Of a DNA stretch of 64,000 bases, positions 54,301-63,543 are shown piece by piece. Each line of letters begins with the position of its first letter. Within the stretch, counting starts at the first letter, position 1. The notes under the pieces are model-generated. The model did no database searches and was not told the origin of the DNA. It saw only the letters and a list, made by a program, of their open reading frames with translations. A program made the position numbers and the translations under genes. The stretch is from Marinobacter pelagius (GTDB taxonomy: Bacteria; Pseudomonadota; Gammaproteobacteria; Pseudomonadales; Oleiphilaceae), in assembly GCF_900114925.1 (NCBI RefSeq), contig NZ_FOUR01000005.1:186001-250000 (forward strand), read 5' to 3'.

Positions 54301-54951
54301 ATGACAGAGTCATGCAATATACCGGGCCTGACCGTGCCCCGAAGCCGCTTCCCGGACCCGGAGCGGGATCTGCCCGCCGGGGCTGGTGAGGCGCGCGTGG
54401 TACTGGCCGGCGGCTGTTTCTGGTGTGTCGAGGCGGTGTTCCTGGCGATGGACGGTGTCAGCCAGGTGACTTCCGGTTATGCCGGGGGCAAAGAAGAAAC
54501 CGCGAACTACGAGGCGGTCTGCACCGGCACCACCGGCCACGCCGAGGTGGTGGAAATCCGCTATGACCCGGCGAAGGTCAGCTTCGGCGAGCTTCTGAAG
54601 GTGTTCTTCTCCGTGGCTCACGATCCGACCCAGCTCAACCGCCAGGGCAACGATCGGGGCACGCAATACCGCTCGGCCATTTTCTATGAAACGCCGGAAC
54701 AGAAAGCCGTGGCGGAGGCCTACATCCACCAGCTGGATGACGCGGGCGTCTATCCCGATCCGATCGTGACCAGCTTGGAACCGCTGGAGGCCTTCTATCC
54801 GGCGGAGGAGTATCACCAGAACTTTGCCGCCCGGAACCCCTACCAGCCCTACATCATGGCGGTGGCTGCCCCCAAGATGGAAAAGCTTGTGGACAGCTAT
54901 GGCGACCGCCTCAAACCTGAATACACTGACAGCGAACCGGGCCAGGCCTGA
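54301..54951 (+). CDS. msrA: Peptide-methionine (S)-S-oxide reductase
   Basis: MsrA repairs the S-epimer of oxidised methionine. The 216-residue protein has the catalytic motif GGCFWCVE (Cys39) and EHHQ-like [10 protein letters not shown]. No signal peptide, so it is cytoplasmic. AGGTGA lies near the ATG. msrB follows after 11 bp, so both epimers are dealt with by one operon. Confidence 0.96.
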   Translation: MTESCNIPGLTVPRSRFPDPERDLPAGAGEARVVLAGGCFWCVEAVFLAMDGVSQVTSGYAGGKEETANYEAVCTGTTGHAEVVEIRYDPAKVSFGELLKVFFSVAHDPTQLNRQGNDRGTQYRSAIFYETPEQKAVAEAYIHQLDDAGVYPDPIVTSLEPLEAFYPAEEYHQNFAARNPYQPYIMAVAAPKMEKLVDSYGDRLKPEYTDSEPGQA

Positions 54952-54962
54952 GGAGAGAAGTT

Positions 54963-55388
54963 ATGACCGTATCCGCATCAGGTTACGACCTGACGCCATT
55001 AACGCAGGCTCAGGTGGACGAGAAGGCGGCGGATCTGACGCCGGACGAGCGGCGCGTGTTGCTCGACCACGGCACCGAGCACCCGTTCTGTGGCACCCTG
55101 CTGGATAACAAGAAGGCGGGTGTCTACCACTGCCGGCTGTGTGATCTGCCCCTGTTCAGTTCGGACTCGAAATTCGACTCCGGCACCGGCTGGCCGAGTT
55201 TCTTCCAGCCCTTCGACCCGGATCATATCCGGTACCTGGAAGACAACAGTCTGGGCATGACCCGCACCGAGATCCGGTGCCCGCGTTGTGACAGTCACCT
55301 GGGGCATGTCTTTCCAGATGGCCCGCCACCGACCGGGCAGCGTTACTGTTTGAACTCCATTGCCATGGTGTTCAGAGAGAAGGATTGA
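54963..55388 (+). CDS. msrB: Peptide-methionine (R)-S-oxide reductase
   Basis: MsrB repairs the R-epimer of methionine sulfoxide. The 141-residue protein has two CxxC zinc motifs (CRLC and CPRC), [11 protein letters not shown], and the catalytic Cys in RYCLNS. It is cotranscribed with msrA and followed by an intrinsic terminator shared with the convergent cytochrome gene. Confidence 0.97.
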   Translation: MTVSASGYDLTPLTQAQVDEKAADLTPDERRVLLDHGTEHPFCGTLLDNKKAGVYHCRLCDLPLFSSDSKFDSGTGWPSFFQPFDPDHIRYLEDNSLGMTRTEIRCPRCDSHLGHVFPDGPPPTGQRYCLNSIAMVFREKD

Positions 55389-55412
55389 GCAGGAGGAATC
55401 CGGATAAAAGGA

Positions 55413-55440
55413 AACGGGGCGTAGGGCCCCGTTTTCTGTT
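55413..55440. terminator. Terminator between msrB and the cytochrome gene
   Basis: A 9-bp stem (AAACGGGGC/GCCCCGTTT) with a 5-nt loop and Ts on the plus strand. On the minus strand the complementary hairpin overlaps the cytochrome stop region and also ends in Ts. Confidence 0.8.
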
Positions 55441-55759
55441 ACTTGCCGCCAGTCACTGTTGAGACGTAATGGGCGACAGCCTTGATCTGTTCTTCCGACA
55501 GGCTTGCCTCGAACGATGGCATGACGCCAACGCCCTGGGTCACGGCCATCCTCACCTGATCCTCGGTGGGTTTGAGGTCGTCCAGGTTCGGTCCGATCGC
55601 ACCGGCAGAACCGGCATCGGAGAGGGTATGGCAGATAGTGCAGGAGGGTTGGGCTTCCTGGGTGAAGACATTCTTGCCCTGGGTGGCCAGGTCATCTGCT
55701 GAAGCGTGGAGAGAAAAGGTCATCAGGCCTGCGATGGCCAATACAGCTTTTTTGTTCAT
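55439..55759 (-). CDS. Class I cytochrome c (sulfite dehydrogenase partner)
   Basis: A 106-residue periplasmic cytochrome: signal peptide (1-21, ending HASA), heme site CTICH (residues 40-44), and axial Met in VGVMPSF near residue 80. It lies 66 bp downstream of the molybdenum enzyme gene on the same strand, the arrangement of SorA-SorB sulfite dehydrogenases, where the cytochrome takes the electrons. Assignment as SorB-like rests on that context. Confidence 0.85.
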   Translation of the reverse strand: MNKKAVLAIAGLMTFSLHASADDLATQGKNVFTQEAQPSCTICHTLSDAGSAGAIGPNLDDLKPTEDQVRMAVTQGVGVMPSFEASLSEEQIKAVAHYVSTVTGGK

Positions 55760-55825
55760 CTGGTATGGATCCGATAAAGATAATGACGGGGCGGCTGGTT
55801 CTCCCTGGTCAGCCGCCCCGGATGG

Positions 55826-57052
55826 TCAGCTTACAGTGACGGTCACTCCGTGATCCTTCCAGCCATTGTGCCCGTAGCCGCGCTCGTTCTCGGTACGGCC
55901 TTCCGGCTGACTGTTGCCTTCGACATCAGTCGCCCTGCTTACAATACGATGCTCGCCGGCTGAGAGATCTGCAGCCAGCACGAACGGACGCCAGGCATAG
56001 GGGCCAAGGTCCGGTCCCAGGAACTGCGCCTGCTTCCAGCTCTGGCCGCCATCGGTGGAGACTTCCACCTTGTCCAGGGACTTGGTGCCACCAAAGGCCA
56101 CGCCATAGATCATGTTGCGTCCGGAACGACCGGTTTCCAGTGGTGCGGTCACCCAGGACTTTACATTCATCTCCCACATGGACGGCTGGTCCGGTGAACC
56201 TTTCTTGCCCACGTCACGGACGCGGTAGCCGGAGGCCTGGATCTTGGCGTCGGTCTGGCCTTCAGTGAAAGCGACGTTCTTGACGTACTTGACGTTGTTC
56301 ACGCCGTAGAAGCCCGGAACCACCATCCGCAACGGGCCACCGTGGGTCAACGGCAGGGGCTCGTCGTTCATCTCCCAGGCCAGCATGGCAGTATCCAGTG
56401 CGTGTAACGGCACGGACCGCTCCACCATGATGGTCTTGGGATCAATGCCGTCCGGCAGGGATTCACCGCCGGTACTGGTGATGTATTTCATGCCGTCTGC
56501 AGGGCCGCCCAGGGCCTCGACAACGGTTTTCAGTGGTACACCGGTCCACATGACGCAACCTGCGGCGCCGACCGACCACTGGGTGCCGCTGGCACCGTGC
56601 GGGAAGAAGGCGCGGCCGTTACCGGAACACTGGAGTACGGAAGCCACGGTGGTGACGCCCATGGACTTGAGTTCGCCGATAGTCAGGGCGCGCGGATTCT
56701 TTACGCCCTCGATGTTCACTTCCCAGGCATCCCGGTCGGCCACGATCTCTTCGGACGGGGCGGGCAGGTTGTTGCGCACGAACAGCCGGTCGCTGGAGGT
56801 GATCACCCCCTGGCCGATAGCGCCGCGCTGGGTTTCCATGGTATTGGCGCTGTGCAGGATCAGTGCGTTGCGTTCTTTCCAGGCCACGTAATCCGGCAAG
56901 GTCTTGGGTTCTTCGCCCCGGGCCAGCGGAGTAAAGCCCAGCAGGCTGACCGCCGCCATGGCGCCAGCACTGCCCAGCAGCATGGTTCTGCGTCCGGGGT
57001 TCTCGAGACCGGGGTCGTTGGGTCCCCGTTTCATCTCGGTCGGGTATTTCAT
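55826..57052 (-). CDS. Periplasmic sulfite oxidase-family molybdoenzyme (SorA-like)
   Basis: The 408-residue protein has a twin-arginine signal (GRRTMLLGSAGAMAAVSLL, Arg21-Arg22), then an oxidoreductase molybdopterin domain with the molybdenum Cys142 in VLQCSGNGRAFF and a C-terminal dimerisation domain (KSWVTAP, STDGGQSW, PYAWRPFVL). It probably oxidises sulfite to sulfate in the periplasm. ATG 57052 has AGGAGAG 5-6 nt upstream. The partner cytochrome gene follows. Export would use the TatABC system encoded at 31-32.5 kb. Confidence 0.9.
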   Translation of the reverse strand: MKYPTEMKRGPNDPGLENPGRRTMLLGSAGAMAAVSLLGFTPLARGEEPKTLPDYVAWKERNALILHSANTMETQRGAIGQGVITSSDRLFVRNNLPAPSEEIVADRDAWEVNIEGVKNPRALTIGELKSMGVTTVASVLQCSGNGRAFFPHGASGTQWSVGAAGCVMWTGVPLKTVVEALGGPADGMKYITSTGGESLPDGIDPKTIMVERSVPLHALDTAMLAWEMNDEPLPLTHGGPLRMVVPGFYGVNNVKYVKNVAFTEGQTDAKIQASGYRVRDVGKKGSPDQPSMWEMNVKSWVTAPLETGRSGRNMIYGVAFGGTKSLDKVEVSTDGGQSWKQAQFLGPDLGPYAWRPFVLAADLSAGEHRIVSRATDVEGNSQPEGRTENERGYGHNGWKDHGVTVTVS

Positions 57053-57258
57053 GGTGCCTCTCCTTTTTGGTCTTGTGCGAAGGCAGTGCCTCACGCGGCC
57101 GATGTGCCGCAGTTATATCTTTATTCTTTATAGGACGATTCTGACAATTGATCAATGTAAATTTTCGCCGTTATCCACCGGCAACGGGACCCGCTATAAT
57201 GCGCCGCTACTGGCACAGCCCCAGAACAATACGATGACCCGGAAAGGACAGAGCACCC

Positions 57259-58023
57259 ATGATCCGACTGAAACTCAATCCGCTGACCGAGTCCGCCACG
57301 CTCCTGCGCCGCGCGGGTGTGGTTCTTGGTTCAGTGGGGCTGACGGCCCTCTATTCCCTTCTGATCCTGCTCCGGGCCCTGTTCGGTAAACTGGACCGCC
57401 GGATTGTCGACCAGTATTGCCGGGAATGGTCGGCGGCGTTGTTGCGGCTGGTACGAGCCAACCTGACAGTCCGGGGAGAGGTGCCGGATTTCGGGGATGG
57501 CCGGCGCTACATCATCATGTGTACCCACGCCAGTCACTACGACATCCCGGTCAGTTTCGTCTCCCTGCCGGGATCCATCCGGATGCTGGCCAAGAAAGAG
57601 CTGTTCAGCATTCCGTTGCTTGGCCAGGCCATGCGCGCTGCCGAGTTTCCGTCGGTGGACCGGTCCAACCGCAACCGCGCGGTCCGGGACCTGGAGAAAG
57701 CCCGGGAGATGATGGAAAGCGGGATCGTGCTCTGGGCTGCGCCGGAGGGCACCCGCTCACCGGACGGCAAGCTGCTGCCGTTCAAGAAGGGTTGTTTTCA
57801 CCTGGCTCTGGATACCGAAGCGGTGATCGTGCCGGTGGCTATCCGGGGTATTCACCAGGTACTGCCGGCCAGAACCTGGCAGATCAACCTCGGGCAGCCG
57901 GTGGATGTGCGCGTCGGCAAGCCTCTGGATGTGGCCGGCATGTCGAAGCAGGACCTGCCCGAGATCATGATTGAAGTGCGTGGCAGGCTGGAAGATCTGC
58001 TGGGTGATGGCGAGGCCGAGTAA
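57259..58023 (+). CDS. 1-acyl-glycerol-3-phosphate acyltransferase family protein
   Basis: A PlsC-like 254-residue enzyme, with one N-terminal membrane helix (VVLGSVGLTALYSLLILLRA), acyltransferase motif HASHYD (H-x4-D, near residue 94), and PEGTRSPDG near residue 160. It would acylate lysophosphatidate for phospholipid synthesis; it could act on other lysolipids. AAAGGA precedes the ATG at about 10 nt. It is convergent with the exchanger gene (17 bp). Confidence 0.9.
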   Translation: MIRLKLNPLTESATLLRRAGVVLGSVGLTALYSLLILLRALFGKLDRRIVDQYCREWSAALLRLVRANLTVRGEVPDFGDGRRYIIMCTHASHYDIPVSFVSLPGSIRMLAKKELFSIPLLGQAMRAAEFPSVDRSNRNRAVRDLEKAREMMESGIVLWAAPEGTRSPDGKLLPFKKGCFHLALDTEAVIVPVAIRGIHQVLPARTWQINLGQPVDVRVGKPLDVAGMSKQDLPEIMIEVRGRLEDLLGDGEAE

Positions 58024-58040
58024 CCAGACCCCGCCCCGGA

Positions 58041-59030
58041 TCAGGTTGCGACCGTCCCGGCCGTCACTACCGTAGTGAGCAGGTAGCCGGTGTAGGCAAC
58101 GTAAACCAGCAGCAGAGCACCGCCATCGAACCGGGAGATGCGCTTGCGCCAGCCGGTGAGGCCGAAGCCCATGATCAGCAGGCCAACGGTCAGGGCAAGC
58201 ATCAGGGTCCAGTCCCGGTAAAGCACTTCCGGGTCCACCTGCAGCGGCTCGATGGTCGCTGCGAGCCCCACCACCGCCAGGGTGTTGAAGATGCCCGATC
58301 CCAGAATGTTGCCGAGGATCAGGTCATGTTCGTTCTTTTTCACCGAAGCCAGGGCTGAGGCCAGTTCCGGCAGGGAGGTGCCGATCGCGACGATGGTCAG
58401 GCCGATCACCAGGTCACTCACTCCCAGGCTCTGGGCGATAGTCACCGCACCCCAGACCAGCATCCGCGAGCTGACCACCAGCAGCACCAGACCAATTACC
58501 AGCCAAATGATGGCCGATTTTAGTGGCATGGGATGGGCGATGATCTCGGCATCGGTCTCTCCGCCGAGCGGATCATCCTTGCCACGAATGCCCTGGAAAA
58601 TGGACCAGCCCATCACCCCCGCGAACACCAGCAGCAGAATGGCGCCGTCCAGCCGCGTCAGATCGCCGTCGATCAGCTGGGACCCGGCGATCAGGGTCAG
58701 GATCACCAGCAGGGGTAACTCCTTGCGAATCACCTGGGAATGGACCGCAATGGGAGCGATAACGGCGGTCAGGCCGACAATCAGGGCGATGTTGGTGATG
58801 TTGGAGCCGTAACCGTTACCCAGGGCCAGGCCCGGATTGCCATCGGCGGCCGCCATGGCGGATACCGCCAGCTCGGGCGCGGAGGTGCCGAAGCCGATGA
58901 TCACCATGCCGATCAGCAGGGTGGGCATGCCCAGGTGCTTGGCGGTTGCCGCCGCGCCCTCGACGAATTTGTCGGCGCTCCAGACCAGCAGCACCAGCCC
59001 GGCAATGATTGAGCCAAAAGCCATCAACAT
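58041..59030 (-). CDS. Calcium/sodium antiporter (CaCA family, YrbG-like)
   Basis: A 329-residue protein with ten membrane helices in two inverted halves. Each half holds an ion-binding alpha repeat: GFGTSAPELAVSAMAA near residue 47 and AIGTSLPELASALAS near residue 212. Family members exchange Ca2+ or K+ for Na+. It lies 12 bp downstream of nhaD, so both sodium transporters may share an operon. Confidence 0.92.
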   Translation of the reverse strand: MLMAFGSIIAGLVLLVWSADKFVEGAAATAKHLGMPTLLIGMVIIGFGTSAPELAVSAMAAADGNPGLALGNGYGSNITNIALIVGLTAVIAPIAVHSQVIRKELPLLVILTLIAGSQLIDGDLTRLDGAILLLVFAGVMGWSIFQGIRGKDDPLGGETDAEIIAHPMPLKSAIIWLVIGLVLLVVSSRMLVWGAVTIAQSLGVSDLVIGLTIVAIGTSLPELASALASVKKNEHDLILGNILGSGIFNTLAVVGLAATIEPLQVDPEVLYRDWTLMLALTVGLLIMGFGLTGWRKRISRFDGGALLLVYVAYTGYLLTTVVTAGTVAT

Positions 59031-59042
59031 ATAAACAAAGCC

Positions 59043-60293
59043 TCAGTGTATGAATCGTCCGAGCATGAATACCCCGGCGTAGCCCAGGGTGTAAGCGGCC
59101 AGGAGGTGGGCAAGATACCGCATGTAGGCGGCGAAGGTCAGCCCTTCAATTTTGCTCATGGCCACAATTCCGGCGGCTGAGCCGATGATCAGCAGTGAGC
59201 CGCCGACGCCGACGGCGTAGGTCAGTCCCATCCATTCTCCCGGCGTCATGGTGATGCCCGCCTTCAGGAGCGCTGCGGTCAGCGGCACATTATCGATAAC
59301 CGCAGAGAAGATTCCCATCAGGTAATTGGCGTACAACGGGGGTAGAAGATCGTAGATCGCCACCAGGGAATCCAGGGCATGAATTTCCTTGAGCATGCCC
59401 ACCAGCAGCAGGATGCCGAGGAAGAACAGCAGGGTCTCGAATTCGATGACCCGGATGTACTCGAGGATCGGGTCCAGGTCCGAGTCATCGCTCATGAACC
59501 GGGAGACCAGGAACATGATGGAAAGTCCGAACAGGAAGGTCAGAACCGGTGGAATGCTGAACAGGGCATTACCGGCAATGGTGCTCAGGATTGTTAACAA
59601 AAACAGGGCGCTGATCACGGCATCCACTTTCCGTACCGGTGTGGTGTTGGAACGCAGGGTCACCGTTCCTGTCAGTCCCCTTGAGAGGAAAACCGCGAGA
59701 ATGAAAACGGTGATGGAGGCGGGGATGGCCAGGGTCAGCAAGGTCAGTATTTCCACCTTGTCCGCGAGGAAAATCATCAGCGTGGTGACGTCGCCGGTGA
59801 TCAGTGAAACGCCGCCGGAGTTCACCGCAAAGACCACCAGAGTGATGAACTGGAGGCGCTTTTTCAGCTCCAGATTCAGGGACAGAATCAGGGAGCATGA
59901 GACTAAAGTGGCAGTTATATTGTCTGCTAAAGAGGAGAAAATGAAACAAAACAGACCGGTCAGGAAGAGCAATCGCCGCTCACTTACCTGTTTCGGCATG
60001 ATCAGGTAAATCACGTTTTCGATCATTCCCTTTTTGTTCAGGTAGGCGACGAACGTCATTGCCGCGACGAGAAACAGCCAGAGCCCGGCGATCTCGGCAA
60101 TGCTTTCGGTCAGGCCGGTTGTGATGGACTCGGTTTCCCGGGCGTTATCACTGGACAGGAACAGCAGCATCCAGGCCAGGGTGCCGAAAAACAGTGTTAC
60201 CTTGGCCTTGTTGACATGGATGACCTCTTCAAAGATCACGCCCAGCAACGCCAGGACAGCGAGAACAATCAGAACAGCATCAATAGCGGACAT
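59043..60293 (-). CDS. nhaD: Na+/H+ antiporter NhaD
   Basis: The 416-residue protein of the ion-transporter superfamily has about 12 membrane helices. NhaD-type motifs are SLADNITATLVS near residue 122, VNSGGVSLITGDVTT near 156, and AVIDNVPLTAALL near 344. NhaD exports sodium at alkaline pH and is common in marine bacteria. The ATG at 60293 matches the family start; the longer frame to 60407 is non-coding. It is followed by the exchanger gene, consistent with sodium homeostasis. Confidence 0.92.
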   Translation of the reverse strand: MSAIDAVLIVLAVLALLGVIFEEVIHVNKAKVTLFFGTLAWMLLFLSSDNARETESITTGLTESIAEIAGLWLFLVAAMTFVAYLNKKGMIENVIYLIMPKQVSERRLLFLTGLFCFIFSSLADNITATLVSCSLILSLNLELKKRLQFITLVVFAVNSGGVSLITGDVTTLMIFLADKVEILTLLTLAIPASITVFILAVFLSRGLTGTVTLRSNTTPVRKVDAVISALFLLTILSTIAGNALFSIPPVLTFLFGLSIMFLVSRFMSDDSDLDPILEYIRVIEFETLLFFLGILLLVGMLKEIHALDSLVAIYDLLPPLYANYLMGIFSAVIDNVPLTAALLKAGITMTPGEWMGLTYAVGVGGSLLIIGSAAGIVAMSKIEGLTFAAYMRYLAHLLAAYTLGYAGVFMLGRFIH

Positions 60294-60614
60294 GGCACAC
60301 CCGAACGCGGTGAACTTGAACAAGGCCCGAGCGGGCCACAGTTTACGCGCCGGGATTGTAGACCTTTGACCCGGAACGGGCCACTGTCCGTAACGGACAC
60401 ACAGCATCGGTCAAACGACCGGCAGACAGCGGCAGAATCGCAACGTTTGACAATCGCAATTTATTATTCCGGCGAAAATCGGGATAATCGCGCGCAAATT
60501 CAGACAGGAAGCACACGGCAGCGTCTTTTACCTTACGCGGGACCGGCTTCCGAGAGGCGCCTCTGCTGATCGTGGTGGCGCAAACAGGTTCAATACTAAC
60601 CAGGGTAAAAACCA
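60294..60614. other. Divergent 321-bp intergenic region (nhaD / mqo)
   Basis: Holds the promoters of nhaD and mqo. A TTGACA occurs on the plus strand at 60447-60452 and a GATAAT at 60483-60488, but their spacing (30 bp) is too long for one promoter. No RNA gene or repeat is seen. Confidence 0.4.
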
Positions 60615-62096
60615 ATGGCCGTTAGACAGGCAGACGTAGTGCTGGTCGGCGGTGGCGTCATGAGCGCCACCCTCGGCATGATGCTCAAACAGCTCGATCC
60701 GTCGCTGGACATCGTCATGGTGGAGCGTCTTGACCACGTTGCCCATGAAAGCACCGACGGATGGAACAACGCAGGCACCGGCCACGCCGGCTACTGCGAA
60801 CTCAACTACACCCCGGAAACCGACGATGGCGACGTGGCCATCGAACGGGCGCTGAAGATCAACGCCCAGTTCGAGGTTTCCCTGCAGTTCTGGTCCTACC
60901 TGGTCGAGCAGGGGGTTCTGCCCGAGCCGAAGTCCTTCATCAACCGTACGCCACACCAGAGTTTTGTCTGGGGTGAGAAGGACGTGGCGTTCCTCAAGCG
61001 TCGTCACGAGAAACTCAGCGCCCATCACCTGTTCCGGGAAATGGAATACTCCGAGTCTCCGGATGTGCTGGAAGAATGGATGCCGCTGGTGGTCAACCAC
61101 CGCGATCCCATGCAGCGCGTGGCCGCCACCCGGATCAACCACGGTTCGGATGTCGACTTTGGCTCCCTGACCCGCAGCATGGTGAAATGGCTGGAGACCC
61201 AGGACAACTTCGAGCTGATGCTCAGCTGCCCGGTGCATTATATCGACCAGCGTGACAACGGTCGCTGGAAGGTCCGGGTGAAGAATCAGAAGACCGGCGA
61301 ACTCACCAAGCTGGAAGCCGGCTTCGTGTTCCTCGGTGCCGGTGGCGGTGCATTGCCGCTGCTGCAGAAATCCGGCGTCGACGAAGCCCGTGGTTACGGC
61401 GGCTTCCCGGTCAGCGGCCAGTGGCTGGTATGCGGTAAGCCGGACATCGTCCAGCAGCACAACTCCAAGGTATACGGCAAGGCCCCGATCGGCGCGCCGC
61501 CCATGTCTGTGCCGCACCTGGATACCCGCATCATAAATGGCGAACCGGCGTTGCTGTTCGGGCCGTTCGCCGGATTCACCACCCGCTTCCTGAAGCAGGG
61601 CTCCATTTTCGACCTGATCGGCTCGGTGCGTACCACCAACCTCAAGCCGATGCTGTCGGTGAGCAAGAGCAACATGGACCTGACCCGCTACCTGATCGGC
61701 GAGGTGTTCCAGTCCCATAGTGACCGGGTAGCCTCCCTACGCAACTTCTTCCCGGACGCCCGGGAGGAAGACTGGAACCTGCAGATGGCCGGCCAGCGGG
61801 TACAGATCATCAAGGAAACCGAAGACGGCGGTGGCAAGCTGGAATTCGGTACCGAGATCGTCGCCGCCAAAGACGGTACCCTGGCGGCCCTGCTGGGTGC
61901 CTCCCCGGGTGCGTCCACGGCGGCCAATGCCATGCTCGATGTGCTCGAGCGCTGCTTCCCGGAGAAAATGAAATCCGCCCAGTGGCAGGAGCGTATGCGG
62001 GATCTGGTACCGTCCTATGGCCAGTCCCTGGTTGAGGACGAAGCGCTGCTCAACAAGGTACGGGAGCGGACACTCTCAACCCTCAAACTCGCCTGA
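60615..62096 (+). CDS. mqo: Malate:quinone oxidoreductase
   Basis: Mqo is a peripheral FAD enzyme that oxidises malate and reduces ubiquinone at the inner membrane. The 493-residue protein has the FAD motif DVVLVGGGVMSATLGMML and family signatures STDGWNNAGTGHAGYCELNY and GASPGASTAANAMLDVLE. AGGGT precedes the ATG. It is single and ends in a strong terminator. Confidence 0.96.
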   Translation: MAVRQADVVLVGGGVMSATLGMMLKQLDPSLDIVMVERLDHVAHESTDGWNNAGTGHAGYCELNYTPETDDGDVAIERALKINAQFEVSLQFWSYLVEQGVLPEPKSFINRTPHQSFVWGEKDVAFLKRRHEKLSAHHLFREMEYSESPDVLEEWMPLVVNHRDPMQRVAATRINHGSDVDFGSLTRSMVKWLETQDNFELMLSCPVHYIDQRDNGRWKVRVKNQKTGELTKLEAGFVFLGAGGGALPLLQKSGVDEARGYGGFPVSGQWLVCGKPDIVQQHNSKVYGKAPIGAPPMSVPHLDTRIINGEPALLFGPFAGFTTRFLKQGSIFDLIGSVRTTNLKPMLSVSKSNMDLTRYLIGEVFQSHSDRVASLRNFFPDAREEDWNLQMAGQRVQIIKETEDGGGKLEFGTEIVAAKDGTLAALLGASPGASTAANAMLDVLERCFPEKMKSAQWQERMRDLVPSYGQSLVEDEALLNKVRERTLSTLKLA

Positions 62097-62123
62097 TATA
62101 ACTAATCAGTATAGACAGGGCCG

Positions 62124-62171
62124 AAAACGCGGCGAACAACGGGTCTAACCGGCTGTCCGCCGCGTTTTTTT
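62124..62171 (+). terminator. mqo intrinsic terminator
   Basis: An 11-bp stem (AAAACGCGGCG with CGCCGCGTTTT) with a 23-nt loop and a run of seven Ts, 27 bp after the mqo stop. Confidence 0.9.
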
Positions 62172-62254
62172 ATGCCCCCGAGCACCACGCCGGTTGCGAT
62201 TTATTTCAGGGAGCCTAGGGTAAATAGACACCCAGTAGATTGAGGAGAGAGCCT

Positions 62255-63487
62255 ATGAGTGAACACAAGTACGACCCGGACAAGGGGTACGTCGCGTTAC
62301 TCGGCTGGAGTCTGAATGCCGTCGAGGCAGCGGACAAGTTTGATCGCCGGTACGTGGTGGTGGCTCCCGACTGGGCGGAGGCCTATTGCGAGGAGCACAA
62401 TATCCCCTATGTGCCCTGGAACTTCGAGAGGCTCAACGACCGCTCCTTTGAAATCGCCCAGACCCTGAAGGAAATGGGCGTCGATGTCGCGATCCCCCTG
62501 TTCGAGGAGACCGTCGAGTGGGCGGGCGCCATCAATTCCGTTCTGCTGGGCAATCCCCGCCTGTTTGGTCAGGCCATGCTGCTCCGGGACAAGGCACTGA
62601 TGAAGCGCCGTGCACAGCTCGGTGGTATTCGCGTGGGTATTTTCGAGGAAGCCCACGACCGGGATGACGTCATCCGGTTCCTGAAACGGGTAAACCAGAC
62701 CCTGCTGAAGCTGGACGGTGACCCCAACGACCCGATTCACCTCAAGGCTTTCGACAAGGCCGGTTGCCTGGGTCACCGGGTGATCCGTACACCGGACGAG
62801 GTGGATACCATCCCGGACGAGGAATTCCCGGTACTGATGGAATCGCACCTGGATGGCTGGGAATTCGCCGTCGAGGCCTGGATCCATAACGGGAAGATCC
62901 GGTTCCTGAACATTTCCGAGTACGTCACTCTCGGCTACTCGGTGTTCGTGCCGGCCACGCCGGACCTGGAGAAATACCGGGCGCAGATCACCAAGGAAAT
63001 CGAAAAGCTGATCAAGACTTTCGATATCGACTTCGGTTTTGTTCACCCCGAGTACTTTGTCACCAGCGACGGCACCATGTACTTCGGTGAGGTGGCTTAT
63101 CGTCCCCCCGGCTTCAAGGTGTTCGAGCTGCTTGAGCGTGCCTATGGCTTCAATGCCTACCAGGGCCTGATCCTGGCCTTTGATCCGAAAACCACCGAGG
63201 AGGAGATTGCCGCCTTCTTCCCGAAAGAGGTGGTCGATGCCAAGGGCTATGCCGGATGCTTCGGGGTTTACCCAAGGCGCCGGGTGGTCAGCCGGCTGGA
63301 GATTCCGGAAGAGACCGAGAACGACGAATACTTTGAAAGCCATGAGCTCACGCCTCCGGTGGAGGAGACGGTCACCAAGCGGACTGCTTTCGGCACCCAC
63401 TGGGGCCTGGTCTATTTCTTCGGTGATGACCCCTACCGGATGCGGGATTTGCTGAAACATCAGGAAGAGCTCGATTTCTATGTATAA
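62255..63487 (+). CDS. ATP-grasp family ligase, substrate unknown
   Basis: The 410-residue protein has a pre-ATP-grasp region (1-110), then RDKALMKRRAQLGGI, a typical ATP-grasp entry, and MESHLDGWEFAVEAWIHNG. The end of the catalytic core reads FGEVAYRPPG where most members have ExNxR; the usual Mg-binding Asn is Ala. It may still be active or use another ligand. ATP-grasp enzymes join carboxylates to amines, as in peptide ligases. ATG 62255 has GAGGAGAG upstream. The truncated gene downstream probably belongs to the same operon. Confidence 0.82.
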   Translation: MSEHKYDPDKGYVALLGWSLNAVEAADKFDRRYVVVAPDWAEAYCEEHNIPYVPWNFERLNDRSFEIAQTLKEMGVDVAIPLFEETVEWAGAINSVLLGNPRLFGQAMLLRDKALMKRRAQLGGIRVGIFEEAHDRDDVIRFLKRVNQTLLKLDGDPNDPIHLKAFDKAGCLGHRVIRTPDEVDTIPDEEFPVLMESHLDGWEFAVEAWIHNGKIRFLNISEYVTLGYSVFVPATPDLEKYRAQITKEIEKLIKTFDIDFGFVHPEYFVTSDGTMYFGEVAYRPPGFKVFELLERAYGFNAYQGLILAFDPKTTEEEIAAFFPKEVVDAKGYAGCFGVYPRRRVVSRLEIPEETENDEYFESHELTPPVEETVTKRTAFGTHWGLVYFFGDDPYRMRDLLKHQEELDFYV

Positions 63488-63543
63488 TCGGGAGAGCAAT
63501 CAATAACAAACGGGTTTGGTGCAGGCCCTCAGGAGAACGTCGT

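Noticed and set aside
60447..60488. TTGACA and GATAAT upstream of mqo considered as one promoter
   Set aside because: The 30-bp spacing is too long; they cannot be the -35 and -10 of the same sigma70 promoter.
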